This document shows positions 1-8,456 of a stretch of 64,000 bases of DNA, piece after piece. Source of the DNA: Chryseobacterium vrystaatense (lineage in GTDB: Bacteria; Bacteroidota; Bacteroidia; Flavobacteriales; Weeksellaceae); contig NZ_JPRI01000001.1 in assembly GCF_000737765.1 (NCBI RefSeq), positions 310,001 through 374,000 of the forward strand, in the 5' to 3' direction. The notes beneath the pieces are model-generated. The model did no database searches, was not told the origin of the DNA, and saw nothing but the letters and a program-made list of their open reading frames with translations. Every line of letters begins with the position of its first letter. The stretch's first letter is position 1. The position numbers were made by a program, and so were the translations under genes.

Positions 1-834
1 TCCTTCATAGTTGAATACTCCATTATTATCCCAACCGTGCTCATCGTCACCAATCAGGAATCTTTTTGGGTCTGCAGATAAAGTTGTTTTTCCAGTTCCT
101 GAAAGACCGAAGAAAAGAGCAACATCTCCTTCTTCTCCTACGTTTGCAGAACAGTGCATAGAAGCCATCCCTTTCAATGGAAGGTAATAGTTCATCATGG
201 CAAACATTCCCTTTTTCATTTCACCGCCGTACCATGTACCTCCGATGATCTGTATTTTTTGGGTAAGATTGAACATAATGAAGTTTTCAGAATTCAATCC
301 CTGAGCTTCCCAGTTAGGGTTGGTTGTTTTAGAACCGTTGATCACTGTGAAATCCGGCTCTCCGAAGTTTTCAAGTTCGTAATGAGACGGACGGATAAAC
401 ATATTAGTAACGAAATGCGCCTGCCACGCTACTTCAACGATGAACCTTACTTTAAGTCTTGTATCTGTATTGGTACCACAAAAAGCATCAACAACATAGA
501 TTTTTTTAGCCTCAGAAAGCTGGTTCAGCACTAATCCTTTACAAGAATCAAAAGTTTCTGCTGTGGTAGGAAGGTTTACTTTCCCGTCCCAGAAAATTGT
601 ATCTCTTGTAACATCATCCTGAACTATATATCTGTCTTTAGGTGAACGACCTGTGAAAATTCCAGTTTTAACTGATACTGCACCGGATTCCGTAAGTTCA
701 GCTTTCTCAAAGCCTTGATTTTCAGGAGACACTTCAGCCTGGTATAACTCTTCGTAAGATGGGTTATAGACTAATTCATAATTTCCTTTAATCCCTAATT
801 TTTCTAAATCCTGGATGATTTTAGCGTGTTTCAT
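1..834 (-). CDS. pckA: Phosphoenolpyruvate carboxykinase (ATP), N-terminal part, cut by window edge
   Basis: Gluconeogenic enzyme that converts oxaloacetate and ATP to phosphoenolpyruvate, CO2 and ADP in the cytosol. Reading the minus strand from the ATG at 832-834 gives 278 codons, open to the left edge; the C-terminal half lies outside the window. The last visible part carries the PckA kinase-1 P-loop ([14 protein letters not shown]) followed by LIGDDEHGW, a metal- and nucleotide-binding signature of the ATP-dependent family. The start reads [17 protein letters not shown], and the segment [11 protein letters not shown], typical of this enzyme, follows about 60 residues in. It is transcribed alone, with a candidate promoter about 40 bases upstream. 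The identification rests on the motifs and is firm. Confidence 0.96.
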   Translation of the reverse strand, partial: MKHAKIIQDLEKLGIKGNYELVYNPSYEELYQAEVSPENQGFEKAELTESGAVSVKTGIFTGRSPKDRYIVQDDVTRDTIFWDGKVNLPTTAETFDSCKGLVLNQLSEAKKIYVVDAFCGTNTDTRLKVRFIVEVAWQAHFVTNMFIRPSHYELENFGEPDFTVINGSKTTNPNWEAQGLNSENFIMFNLTQKIQIIGGTWYGGEMKKGMFAMMNYYLPLKGMASMHCSANVGEEGDVALFFGLSGTGKTTLSADPKRFLIGDDEHGWDNNGVFNYEG

Positions 835-869
835 TTTACTTATATTTTCTATTTCTTTATTGGGTTCAA

Positions 870-877
870 CAAAATTA
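870..877 (-). promoter_or_regulatory. Candidate -7 element for pckA
   Basis: On the minus strand the bases read TAATTTTG, fitting the Bacteroidota TAnnTTTG element, about 35 bases upstream of the pckA ATG. No good TTTG lies at the -33 distance, so this is a weak call. Confidence 0.35.
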
Positions 878-961
878 ATATTAATTATTTGTTAAAGGTG
901 GTTTAAATATAATGATATAAGTCAGAATGACAAATAAAAAAAAAGGATTGTAAATTATTGA

Positions 962-1867
962 TTATAAATTAATTATATCAGACCATTGAAAAACCGCATT
1001 AAAACCTTTTCCCCAAAAATAGTCCTCATAGCCGTGAAATTTGGTACTCATTACAAAATCTCCGCCCCAGGCTCCTAAACTTTTAACAAAAACCGGGCAG
1101 TCTGCAAAAAACCTGTCTTTAACTGTAGAAATTTCAAGGAATTTTGATATTTTTTGTTCATGAATCAACATGAGCTCGGAAAACATTTCCAATTCGTTGC
1201 ATAACAAAACTTTTTTTGTGATATCCGAAAATTCGTCAATGAGAATTTGAGACTTAGGTTTTGACTTGTAAAAATTAATCCCTTCTCTACTGTCCTGTTT
1301 CTGATTTAAATGAATAAAGATCAGTTCATTTTTAAACGGTGGATCAAAGACTACCGTTTCATAAGAGATCTCAGGCTTACTTCGGAAAATAATGGCTGTT
1401 TTTTCTCTGGCAACAGCAATATCATATCCACTGCCTCCTAAACTAATACTGTTGAGATGGAAGGGATCGATACCTGCCCATTCAGCCAGATTGTTCATTA
1501 GGGTAGAACTGCTGCCGAGTCCGTAATCTGCAGGAAACTGAAGATTGGTCTTCAGATGGTATGTACAGTTATTTTTGAATTTGATTTGAGAAAGCTGCTG
1601 AACATTTTTTAAAGTTTTAAGAATAAATTCAGCGCTTGAAAGAATATTGGACTCTACAATCTGCCAATTGTTATAATCAATGACAGCCTTAAGCCATAAT
1701 TTGTTTTGATGATAAGCCTCCCAATAGATCAGGGATCCTGTATCATCTTTTTCTTCAAAAAAAAACTCTTGTCCAAGCTTGGTAGGTACCGCCAGGACAA
1801 GAGCTCCGTCTATTGCGAAATATTCTGAAGTAAGCATAAGCTTTCCCGGTGAAAATATTCCGCTCAT
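962..1867 (-). CDS. GYDIA-family GHMP kinase
   Basis: A 301-residue member of the GHMP (galactokinase, homoserine, mevalonate, phosphomevalonate) small-molecule kinase superfamily. The N-terminus SPGKLMLTSEY matches the first GHMP motif, PADYGLGSSST (about residues 112-122) is the ATP-binding loop, and GGSGYDIA (about 144-151) is the signature that names the GYDIA subfamily found in flavobacteria. The substrate is not known to me; similarity to mevalonate-type kinases makes an isoprenoid or related small alcohol a reasonable guess but nothing here proves it. It lies 9 bases downstream of fabD on the same strand and is probably cotranscribed with it. Confidence 0.85.
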   Translation of the reverse strand: MSGIFSPGKLMLTSEYFAIDGALVLAVPTKLGQEFFFEEKDDTGSLIYWEAYHQNKLWLKAVIDYNNWQIVESNILSSAEFILKTLKNVQQLSQIKFKNNCTYHLKTNLQFPADYGLGSSSTLMNNLAEWAGIDPFHLNSISLGGSGYDIAVAREKTAIIFRSKPEISYETVVFDPPFKNELIFIHLNQKQDSREGINFYKSKPKSQILIDEFSDITKKVLLCNELEMFSELMLIHEQKISKFLEISTVKDRFFADCPVFVKSLGAWGGDFVMSTKFHGYEDYFWGKGFNAVFQWSDIINL

Positions 1868-1876
1868 ATTTTTTTA

Positions 1877-2752
1877 TTAGATTGCTGAAGCAACATCTAC
1901 AGAACCGTCAATTTTCTTGATCAGTCCCTGAAGTGTTTTTCCTGGTCCTACCTCCACAAAGTTAGATGCACCGTCTTTGATCATGTTCTGAACAGACTGC
2001 GTCCATTTTACAGGACCTGTAAGCTGAGCGATCAGATTTTGTTTGATCTCTTCAGGATTGGTCACCGCTGTAGTCGTGATATTCTGGTATACCGGAATTG
2101 TTGCTTTTCTGAATTTCGTTTTTTCAATGGCTGCTGCGAGTCTTTCTTGTGCAGGCTGCATCAGTGGAGAATGAAACGCTCCGTTTACAGGAAGTAACAA
2201 TGCTCTTTTTGCACCTGCTTCTTTAAGTTTTACACAGGCTTCTTCTACTGCAGAAGTTTCTCCTGAGATCACCAATTGACCAGGACAGTTATAGTTAGCC
2301 GGTACTACAATACCGCTGATCTGTGCACAGATCTCTTCAACTTTTGCGTCTTCAAGACCTAAAATTGCGGCCATAGAGCTCGGATTTGCATCACAGGCTT
2401 CCTGCATCGCTTTTGCTCTTTCGAATACCAGTTTCAGACCGTCGTCAAAAGATAAAACTCCGTTGGCAACCAGTGCTGAAAATTCTCCTAAAGAATGCCC
2501 TGCAACCATTTCGGCTCCAAGACCGTTCACTGCTTTTAGAGCAGCTACTGAATGTATAAATATTGAAGGCTGGGTAACCTCTGTTTTCTTAAGGTCTCCA
2601 TCCGTACCGTTGAACATCAAGGAAAGAATATCGAAACCTAAAATTTCATTGGCAGATTCCATTAAGTCCTTAATGTCTTTTCTAGAATCGTACAATTCTT
2701 TTCCCATTCCTACGAACTGAGAACCCTGCCCAGGAAATACAAGTGCTTTCAT
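1877..2752 (-). CDS. fabD: Malonyl-CoA:ACP transacylase
   Basis: Transfers malonyl from CoA to acyl carrier protein to supply fatty-acid synthesis. The 291-residue length is usual for FabD. GQGSQ at residues 8-12 and GHSLGE at 85-90, with nucleophile Ser87, form the acyltransferase signature; His194 in GAFHSP is the catalytic histidine. The gene has its own candidate promoter just upstream and is followed closely by the GYDIA kinase. It is the general FabD and not tied to the carrier-protein genes further right, though it could supply malonyl-ACP to them. Confidence 0.97.
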   Translation of the reverse strand: MKALVFPGQGSQFVGMGKELYDSRKDIKDLMESANEILGFDILSLMFNGTDGDLKKTEVTQPSIFIHSVAALKAVNGLGAEMVAGHSLGEFSALVANGVLSFDDGLKLVFERAKAMQEACDANPSSMAAILGLEDAKVEEICAQISGIVVPANYNCPGQLVISGETSAVEEACVKLKEAGAKRALLLPVNGAFHSPLMQPAQERLAAAIEKTKFRKATIPVYQNITTTAVTNPEEIKQNLIAQLTGPVKWTQSVQNMIKDGASNFVEVGPGKTLQGLIKKIDGSVDVASAI

Positions 2753-2772
2753 GTAATGAATTAAATATTATG

Positions 2773-2780
2773 CAAATATA
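2773..2780 (-). promoter_or_regulatory. Candidate -7 element for fabD
   Basis: The minus strand reads TATATTTG, a full match to TAnnTTTG, 20 bases upstream of the fabD start. The -33 region shows no TTTG. A small palindrome (2801-2812) lies upstream and may end transcription of the preceding LysM gene. Confidence 0.45.
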
Positions 2781-2822
2781 AAGATAATGTTAAAAATATT
2801 CCTTTAAAAAGGCATAAATCAG

Positions 2823-4766
2823 TTAAGGTACTAATCTAATCACGCGATAGCCAGTATTTACATACGCCCCGTTTGCTTTAGATTTTACAAACTCAAACTT
2901 GGTAGCAAGCTGGGTCTGCACTTTATTCATCTGCTTAAAAATCTCTCCTTTTTTATTTTCTCTGGTTAGCATGTCATTCACAACATCAAAACCAACGATG
3001 GCATATTTGGGAGGTATTTTGCAGTATTTACTTTTATAAGCGGCCAGAATTTCTTTTTCGAAACTACCGTCTGCATTGATCTTTCTGTCCATAAGATAAA
3101 CAAGGCTTGCCTGGCTCAGATCGTCTACTTTCTTCTCGAAAACCGAAGAATAATACATACTGAAAGCTTTCACTCCCTGTACTTCTTTGGAAAGCGCTAT
3201 CACTTTATTGGCAAAAGCTTCTCCGGCAGCATCATTATCACTGGCTAAGATCGCAATAACCGGAGCAGACTGCCCAGTCATCATGTTCTTATCCAGCTGA
3301 ATCTCTGAAGGAGAATTTACTATAATAATATTTGGATTTTTAACTGCTTTTTCGAGACCGCTTTTGATGTACCCGGCAATTTCTTTTTTGCTGTCTGCTA
3401 CTACATAGATTTTCTGATCTGAGTAAATTCCTTTTACTTCTTCAACGATTTTATCTGCGTAGGTCTGATCATTGGTTTCAACAATAATCAGGTTGCTGTA
3501 ATTGTACAGTTCCGGAGAGTTGGCAAATGGTGCTACAACCGGAATTTTCTGATTTTTGGTAAAATCAAGAACATCAATCACATTTGACTTGAAGAAAGGA
3601 CCAATAATCAAATCTGTGTTATCAGGATTGATCTGAGCCATTGAATTTTTAAACGAAGCTTCATTTCCTGAATCAACAATTTTGATATCAAGCTTCTGTC
3701 CGCCTCTTGCATTTCTTTCGATAGCAAGTTTTGCTCCTGTCAGGAAATCCAGTGCCATTCCTCTGTATTGAGTTTCGTTGGTACTGTATCCGAAAGGAAG
3801 CATTAAAACAACGCTCAATGCATCACCGTTTTTCTTCACATATGCAGGATCCTGTTTTTTGATCTTTAAGACCATTCCTGCTTTCAGTCCTTTTGAAAGA
3901 TCGGGATTCAGAGCAATTAATTCATCGATTGAAACTCCGAACTTATTAACGATAGAGAACACGGTGTCTCCCTGTTGAACGGTATAAGTCACGTAGTCAT
4001 CAACTACAGCAGTTGATGCTGCAGTCGTAGATCTATCGTTTCCTGAATCTATTTTAGTTTTTGGATTCACAGGTTCAGAAACTGAAGCTGTATCCGTTTT
4101 TACTTTCTTTACTTTTATGGTTTCACCAGGTTTCAGTCCTTTTTCTTCCAATCCCGGATTTAAGGTATACAATTCCTGTTGGCTGATTCCAAACTGTTTT
4201 GTAATTCTGTAATAATTATCTTTTGACTGGATCACATAAGTTTCTCCCTCAGCTGCTGCTGGTGAAGAAGTTTCCGTATGAGTTTCTGTCTGTTTAGGGG
4301 TTATCGCTGCAACAGGAGCAGTCTGCTGATCTCCGCCATATTTTTTGATACTGTCTAATGGCAAAATGATCTCATCCCCAATTTTCATATGGGTATCAAG
4401 TTCAGGATTCAGTTTTCTCAGATCTGTTTCTGAAATATGGTACTGTTTTGTAATTCCGTAAATCGTCTGCTTAGGCTGAAGAATAATTTTTCCGGCCTGA
4501 GCACTTGAATGATTTGATTTTGCTTTTTCAGCGACTGCAGGCTTAGAAACGGGAGCGGTCTTCTCAGCTTTCACTGTTACTACATCTCCTATCGCCAGCT
4601 TACCGTCTTTGAATTTTGGATTCAGCTTTAACAATTCATCTACAGTTATCCCGTATTTCTTTGCAATATTATATGGATTATCTCCTTTTACTACGGTGTG
4701 CGAGTTCTGGGCAGACACCCCCAAAACCATACATAAACTGGACAAAATAAAAAACCTCTTTATCAT
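2823..4766 (-). CDS. LysM-repeat protein with periplasmic-binding-like domain
   Basis: A 647-residue exported protein. A signal peptide (about residues 1-19, ending VSA before QN) is followed by four LysM modules at about 22-65, 93-135, 175-220 and 259-303, separated by Pro/Thr/Lys-rich linkers. Each keeps the core in which a YxIxKxYG/F-like turn is followed by LxxLNP. Residues from about 318 to the end resemble a type-1 periplasmic-binding (amino-acid ABC substrate-binding) fold, with repeated beta-strand/helix units. LysM modules bind peptidoglycan, so the protein is probably anchored to the cell wall in the periplasm. No ABC permease is adjacent, so a transport role is unlikely; a sensor or cell-wall role is inference. 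A promoter overlaps the 3' end of bshC. Confidence 0.85.
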   Translation of the reverse strand: MIKRFFILSSLCMVLGVSAQNSHTVVKGDNPYNIAKKYGITVDELLKLNPKFKDGKLAIGDVVTVKAEKTAPVSKPAVAEKAKSNHSSAQAGKIILQPKQTIYGITKQYHISETDLRKLNPELDTHMKIGDEIILPLDSIKKYGGDQQTAPVAAITPKQTETHTETSSPAAAEGETYVIQSKDNYYRITKQFGISQQELYTLNPGLEEKGLKPGETIKVKKVKTDTASVSEPVNPKTKIDSGNDRSTTAASTAVVDDYVTYTVQQGDTVFSIVNKFGVSIDELIALNPDLSKGLKAGMVLKIKKQDPAYVKKNGDALSVVLMLPFGYSTNETQYRGMALDFLTGAKLAIERNARGGQKLDIKIVDSGNEASFKNSMAQINPDNTDLIIGPFFKSNVIDVLDFTKNQKIPVVAPFANSPELYNYSNLIIVETNDQTYADKIVEEVKGIYSDQKIYVVADSKKEIAGYIKSGLEKAVKNPNIIIVNSPSEIQLDKNMMTGQSAPVIAILASDNDAAGEAFANKVIALSKEVQGVKAFSMYYSSVFEKKVDDLSQASLVYLMDRKINADGSFEKEILAAYKSKYCKIPPKYAIVGFDVVNDMLTRENKKGEIFKQMNKVQTQLATKFEFVKSKANGAYVNTGYRVIRLVP

Positions 4767-4784
4767 ACTCGATAATTATATTTA

Positions 4785-4814
4785 CAAAAATACTTCTTTA
4801 AAATTAAATGGCAA
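4785..4814 (-). promoter_or_regulatory. Promoter of the LysM gene
   Basis: On the minus strand, TTG (4812-4814) is followed after 19 bases by TATTTTTG (4785-4792), matching the Bacteroidota -33/-7 pattern. It lies at the end of the bshC coding region, about 20 bases upstream of the LysM gene start. Confidence 0.6.
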
Positions 4815-6390
4815 CAATTATTAATTTGGATTCTTGAACCACCATTTCTTCCCAACAATTTTCAAGCCATGAATAGCCATAATCTGAAAAGAAAACACTG
4901 AAGTTATACACTCTTTCCTGCCATGTTTTGGAAGGGTGAACATCTAAAAACAATTTTTCCAATCTTTCCAACAGCTCACTCTGTTTTATCTTTTCTGCAT
5001 GAAGCAGACGCTTTTTCATTCTTTTAAATGATTTCAGCTGCCTTACTTCTTCTGCTGTCACCATATCCCCGAAAGAACGTTCTGTGGTTTCTGCTATGGA
5101 TCTCAATTCGGAGAATCCTTTTTCCAAAAGTATTTCTTTTTCCTCAAGCAGTGATAATATACTGTTGTTTTTTAGAATTTTCTGATTGGTAATTGCTGTA
5201 AAACTTCCGAAGAAGTCTTCAATATTCAAATCAAGTTTCTCAATTTTTCCAACCGTTTTTTCTTTGATAAAAAGCATGGAGTTCCTTGGAATCAAAACCG
5301 GAAAAGGAATATTAACTGCTGCGAAATAATCTTTAAGTTCCAGCCAGTACATGATCTCAGCATTTCCTCCGATATAGGCCAGATTGGGAAGTACCTTTTC
5401 CTGGTACACGGGACGCATTAATGCATTAGGACTAAATCTTTCCGGATTATGTTCCAGTTCGTGAAGTATTTCTTCCCTGCTAAATCTTTTATCTGTATCT
5501 ACAATATTATATTTTTCTCCGTCAAAATCGATCCTGTCTCTGGTTTCAGAAAGATAAAAAAGATTGATTTCTCGTGGATTAACCTGTACTTTTCCGTATT
5601 TTTCAGTGAGAAAATCTACTTTTTCTTTTGAATTTTTCTGTAAACTGAAATGCATCAGTTCATCCTTGAAAATATCTTTGATCTGTTCTTTAAGTTCTTT
5701 GGAATCACCATCCATGATAAGCAGGCCAAATTCAGAAAAAAGTCTGTTTACTAAGGTCTTAATAGCCTCCGTAAGTGTATTTCCAACTTTATAAGCTTCT
5801 TTCATCATCAGGATCAACTCTGTTCCAAATACGGAATCTTTAAATTCCTTTTCAAATTCAGAGATGAAAAAAGTATCACTGATCGTGATCCTGCCTACCG
5901 GCCCGCCAGACTTTTCATTGATCTCATAATAATTGTTTTCCGTCTTAAAATGATTGATCTCTGCAAAATCATGATCTTCCGAGGCCATCCAATATATGGG
6001 AACAAAATTAAAATCAGGAAAATTTTCCTTCAGGTAAGCACATGTTTTAATGGTCTGTAATATTTTATAGACAAAGAAAACCGGACCTGAAAATAAATTA
6101 AGCTGATGTCCTGTCGTTATGGTAAATGTATTGGGTTGTTTAAGGTTTCCAAGATTTTCCTTCTGCTTTGACGAGAGGGTAAGAGCAGAAAGCTGTTCTT
6201 GCAATACATCCGATAAAATCTGCCTCTGACCTAAGGTAAAAGAATTTTGTTTAAGGTTAATCTGGTCTTTAAAGTGGTCTAAAGAAAAGGTGCTGTTTTC
6301 AAATCCTTCAATTTTTTGGTTCAGAAAATCCTTTACCAATTGAGGAATGCTTTCTATATCGTTAAATGATATCTTATTTATTGTTTTCAA
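4804..6390 (-). CDS. bshC: Bacillithiol biosynthesis cysteine-adding enzyme BshC
   Basis: Putative cysteine ligase of the last step of bacillithiol synthesis, joining cysteine to glucosaminyl-malate in the cytosol. The segment TITTGHQLNLFSGPVFFVYK and then PIYWMASEDHDFAE are typical of BshC, and the length (528-540 residues) is usual. The longest frame starts at an ATG at 6424-6426, which would overlap the upstream porin gene by 23 bases. A TTG at 6388-6390 gives MKTINKISFNDIE, begins 13 bases after the porin stop and removes the overlap, so I prefer it. bshA and bshB are not in the window. Family assignment is firm, the start is not. Confidence 0.9.
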   Translation of the reverse strand: MKTINKISFNDIESIPQLVKDFLNQKIEGFENSTFSLDHFKDQINLKQNSFTLGQRQILSDVLQEQLSALTLSSKQKENLGNLKQPNTFTITTGHQLNLFSGPVFFVYKILQTIKTCAYLKENFPDFNFVPIYWMASEDHDFAEINHFKTENNYYEINEKSGGPVGRITISDTFFISEFEKEFKDSVFGTELILMMKEAYKVGNTLTEAIKTLVNRLFSEFGLLIMDGDSKELKEQIKDIFKDELMHFSLQKNSKEKVDFLTEKYGKVQVNPREINLFYLSETRDRIDFDGEKYNIVDTDKRFSREEILHELEHNPERFSPNALMRPVYQEKVLPNLAYIGGNAEIMYWLELKDYFAAVNIPFPVLIPRNSMLFIKEKTVGKIEKLDLNIEDFFGSFTAITNQKILKNNSILSLLEEKEILLEKGFSELRSIAETTERSFGDMVTAEEVRQLKSFKRMKKRLLHAEKIKQSELLERLEKLFLDVHPSKTWQERVYNFSVFFSDYGYSWLENCWEEMVVQESKLIIVAI

Positions 6391-6403
6391 CTTCGTTTGG
6401 CTT

Positions 6404-8344
6404 TTAGTTGAACAAATACCACACAATTCCGATGTTTAGTCTAAAATCATAAACCGGATAATGTGGAAATGCATATGCTTTATTAGTAGAGATAAAAGTT
6501 CCTATTTGCTGCCCTTCTACATAGAAGAACATTTTTTTAACCTTCATATTAATATAAAGATCCGCGACAGGCTGTCCTCCGATAGAAAATGAATCTGCCC
6601 TAGGCATAATATATTCGTTGAGAATTGGAAAATACTCTCTCGACGCAAATTTTGAGAAGTAATAGATCTTAACCCCCATTTGAAGTTCAGCTGCATCTTT
6701 AAAGGCTTTACTCTGGAAGAAGAAATTGGCTCTTCCGATGAAACTTGGCATTGGAAGAAGTTCTTTATTTGTCAATGCATTCTGGAAATGAAGTCTTGTA
6801 TTCAGATGGAATTTTCCAAAACTGAATGTAGCGTCTCCACCGATCTGAGAAATGTTCAGCGAGCTGCTGCTTTGTTGTGGTGCTCCGTCTGAATTGAAAT
6901 ACGTGTAATTATCGATTCTGAAATAGTTGGCAAAAATCTCTGTTTTAAACCATTTCAGATTAACACTTCCTCCGATTTCCGTTACTGTCTGGTTTTTGGC
7001 ATTTTCGAGGTAGTAATTATATTTATTGTAAACCGAAGTATTTAAAAGGTAGTTAAATGAAGGATAGGCACTCTGGAAATTTACTTTTGCGTTGACAAAG
7101 TAATCTTTTATTGGCTCGAACTTGATGTTGTTGGCTGTTCTAAGATAACTTCCAAACTGGCTTCCATTTGAAAATTCTAAAAATGATTTCAACTGGAATT
7201 TGTCCCAAAGTTTAATCTGTAAATTTCCTACAGCTCCGATTCTGTTTTCTTTAAATTCACCGGGAAGGGCTACCCCATTTACCGTAGCAAGATCTCTAAC
7301 TCCAAATTTCAGCATCTGATATCGTACGCCCCCATCAAGTTTGAATTTCTCATTATTGAAAACAAGGCTTACGGTATTGCTGAAATTATCTGAATATTTT
7401 TTGGTGGTAAGTGGAAAACCGTTCATCAGTTCTGTAGCGGCATCATCATACCAATAAGGTTCTACACTACTTTGATTGTAAAAATATTTATTTCCCTGAT
7501 GAGACAGCGTATGTCTGATGCTGAAGGGAAACTTTTCTGAATTAAATGGTGTGAACTGATGGGTAAGGTAATATCTTCTGTAAGAGTATTGTGAACTTGA
7601 TGAAGCCAGATTAACCTGAGCATTCTGTCTGTTTTTATAGTTACTGTCACCGCTCTGGAAAAGATCATCTTCAAGGATTCCTCCACTTTCCTGATTGTTT
7701 ACATTCTGATGAAGGTAGTGGGCAAACAGCTCATAGTTTCCACTTTTAGACACATAATGTCCTGAGAAGAGCGTATTGTTATTCGATGCTAATGAATTTC
7801 TGTAAAATCCCTGAGACCGAAGCCCCATATACTCGATGGCAAAATTGAATCTTTTCCCGATATTCTGTGTATAGGTAGATTTCAGTGCAGCCCCGTTTTT
7901 CATAGCAGTATGGTAAACGAAAGTGGCAGTAGGTGTTTTTACATCATAATATTTTATTTCATCAGCCCCCATGATCATGTATGATTTATTGGAAGGCAAT
8001 AAAGACAGATTCTGTTCCGGATTCACTTCATAAACGAGAGGATTGAATCCTGCTCCGATATTGGCTACCTGAGCTCTACCAAAGTTATCGGTATTATTAT
8101 ATTGTGAAAAGATATGTGTTTTTTCAAAAGTCATTACGGTATCAAAGATTTTCTTTTCAGAAAACTGGGTCTGATACAGATAATCATTAATGGTAGGTTT
8201 AAAGATTTTAAGGGAATCTTTTCTTCCCGTGTCTATGACAAGGGTGTCTTCTTCTTTCTGTGGACTCTTTATATCTGTTTTATTCACGACTTGAGCCTTC
8301 GAGACAAAACCGAAGAAGATGATTATAAAAAGGATGTACTTCAT
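6404..8344 (-). CDS. Putative outer-membrane porin (Porin_10-like)
   Basis: A 646-residue protein with a signal peptide (residues 1-18, cleaved after SKA) and a long series of alternating polar and hydrophobic short strands rich in Tyr, Phe and Asn, as in outer-membrane beta-barrels. It ends with an aromatic residue near the C-terminus (WYLFN), a usual feature of barrel insertion. The pattern fits the putative porin family common in flavobacteria (Porin_10, formerly a DUF). The substrate is unknown. It is followed closely by bshC, with which it may share a transcript, and is preceded by a TAnnTTTG element directly after two terminators. Confidence 0.8.
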   Translation of the reverse strand: MKYILFIIIFFGFVSKAQVVNKTDIKSPQKEEDTLVIDTGRKDSLKIFKPTINDYLYQTQFSEKKIFDTVMTFEKTHIFSQYNNTDNFGRAQVANIGAGFNPLVYEVNPEQNLSLLPSNKSYMIMGADEIKYYDVKTPTATFVYHTAMKNGAALKSTYTQNIGKRFNFAIEYMGLRSQGFYRNSLASNNNTLFSGHYVSKSGNYELFAHYLHQNVNNQESGGILEDDLFQSGDSNYKNRQNAQVNLASSSSQYSYRRYYLTHQFTPFNSEKFPFSIRHTLSHQGNKYFYNQSSVEPYWYDDAATELMNGFPLTTKKYSDNFSNTVSLVFNNEKFKLDGGVRYQMLKFGVRDLATVNGVALPGEFKENRIGAVGNLQIKLWDKFQLKSFLEFSNGSQFGSYLRTANNIKFEPIKDYFVNAKVNFQSAYPSFNYLLNTSVYNKYNYYLENAKNQTVTEIGGSVNLKWFKTEIFANYFRIDNYTYFNSDGAPQQSSSSLNISQIGGDATFSFGKFHLNTRLHFQNALTNKELLPMPSFIGRANFFFQSKAFKDAAELQMGVKIYYFSKFASREYFPILNEYIMPRADSFSIGGQPVADLYINMKVKKMFFYVEGQQIGTFISTNKAYAFPHYPVYDFRLNIGIVWYLFN

Positions 8345-8361
8345 TATAGATTTTTGTACCG

Positions 8362-8369
8362 CAAATTTA
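8362..8369 (-). promoter_or_regulatory. Candidate -7 element for the porin gene
   Basis: The minus strand reads TAAATTTG, matching TAnnTTTG, 17 bases upstream of the porin start. It follows the tandem terminators of the susCD transcript, so a fresh start point here is expected. Confidence 0.5.
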
Positions 8370-8375
8370 ATAAAA

Positions 8376-8407
8376 AAAAGCGGTCCTATTTTTTGGGACT
8401 GCTTTTT
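8376..8407 (-). terminator. Second intrinsic terminator after susD
   Basis: Inverted repeat with arms around GCGGTCC and GGGACTGC, framed by A and T runs, giving a minus-strand hairpin followed by eight Ts. It lies just after the first terminator of the susCD transcript and before the porin promoter. Confidence 0.75.
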
Positions 8408-8420
8408 AGTTTAATAAAAA

Positions 8421-8447
8421 AAGAGACTGTCTTTTGGACAGTCTCTT
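8421..8447 (-). terminator. First intrinsic terminator after susD
   Basis: Perfect 11-base inverted repeat (arms AAGAGACTGTC and GACAGTCTCTT, 5-base loop) followed on the minus strand by a run of Ts. It starts about 10 bases after the susD stop. Confidence 0.9.
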
Positions 8448-8456
8448 AAATATTTA

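Noticed and set aside
154..534. Plus-strand frame of 126 residues opposite pckA
   Set aside because: Antisense to a firmly identified gene, with no family features or promoter.
6391..6426. ATG start of bshC at 6424-6426
   Set aside because: It overlaps the porin end by 23 bases; the TTG at 6388-6390 gives a start that looks like the family. Not certain, so the choice is stated in the gene entry.
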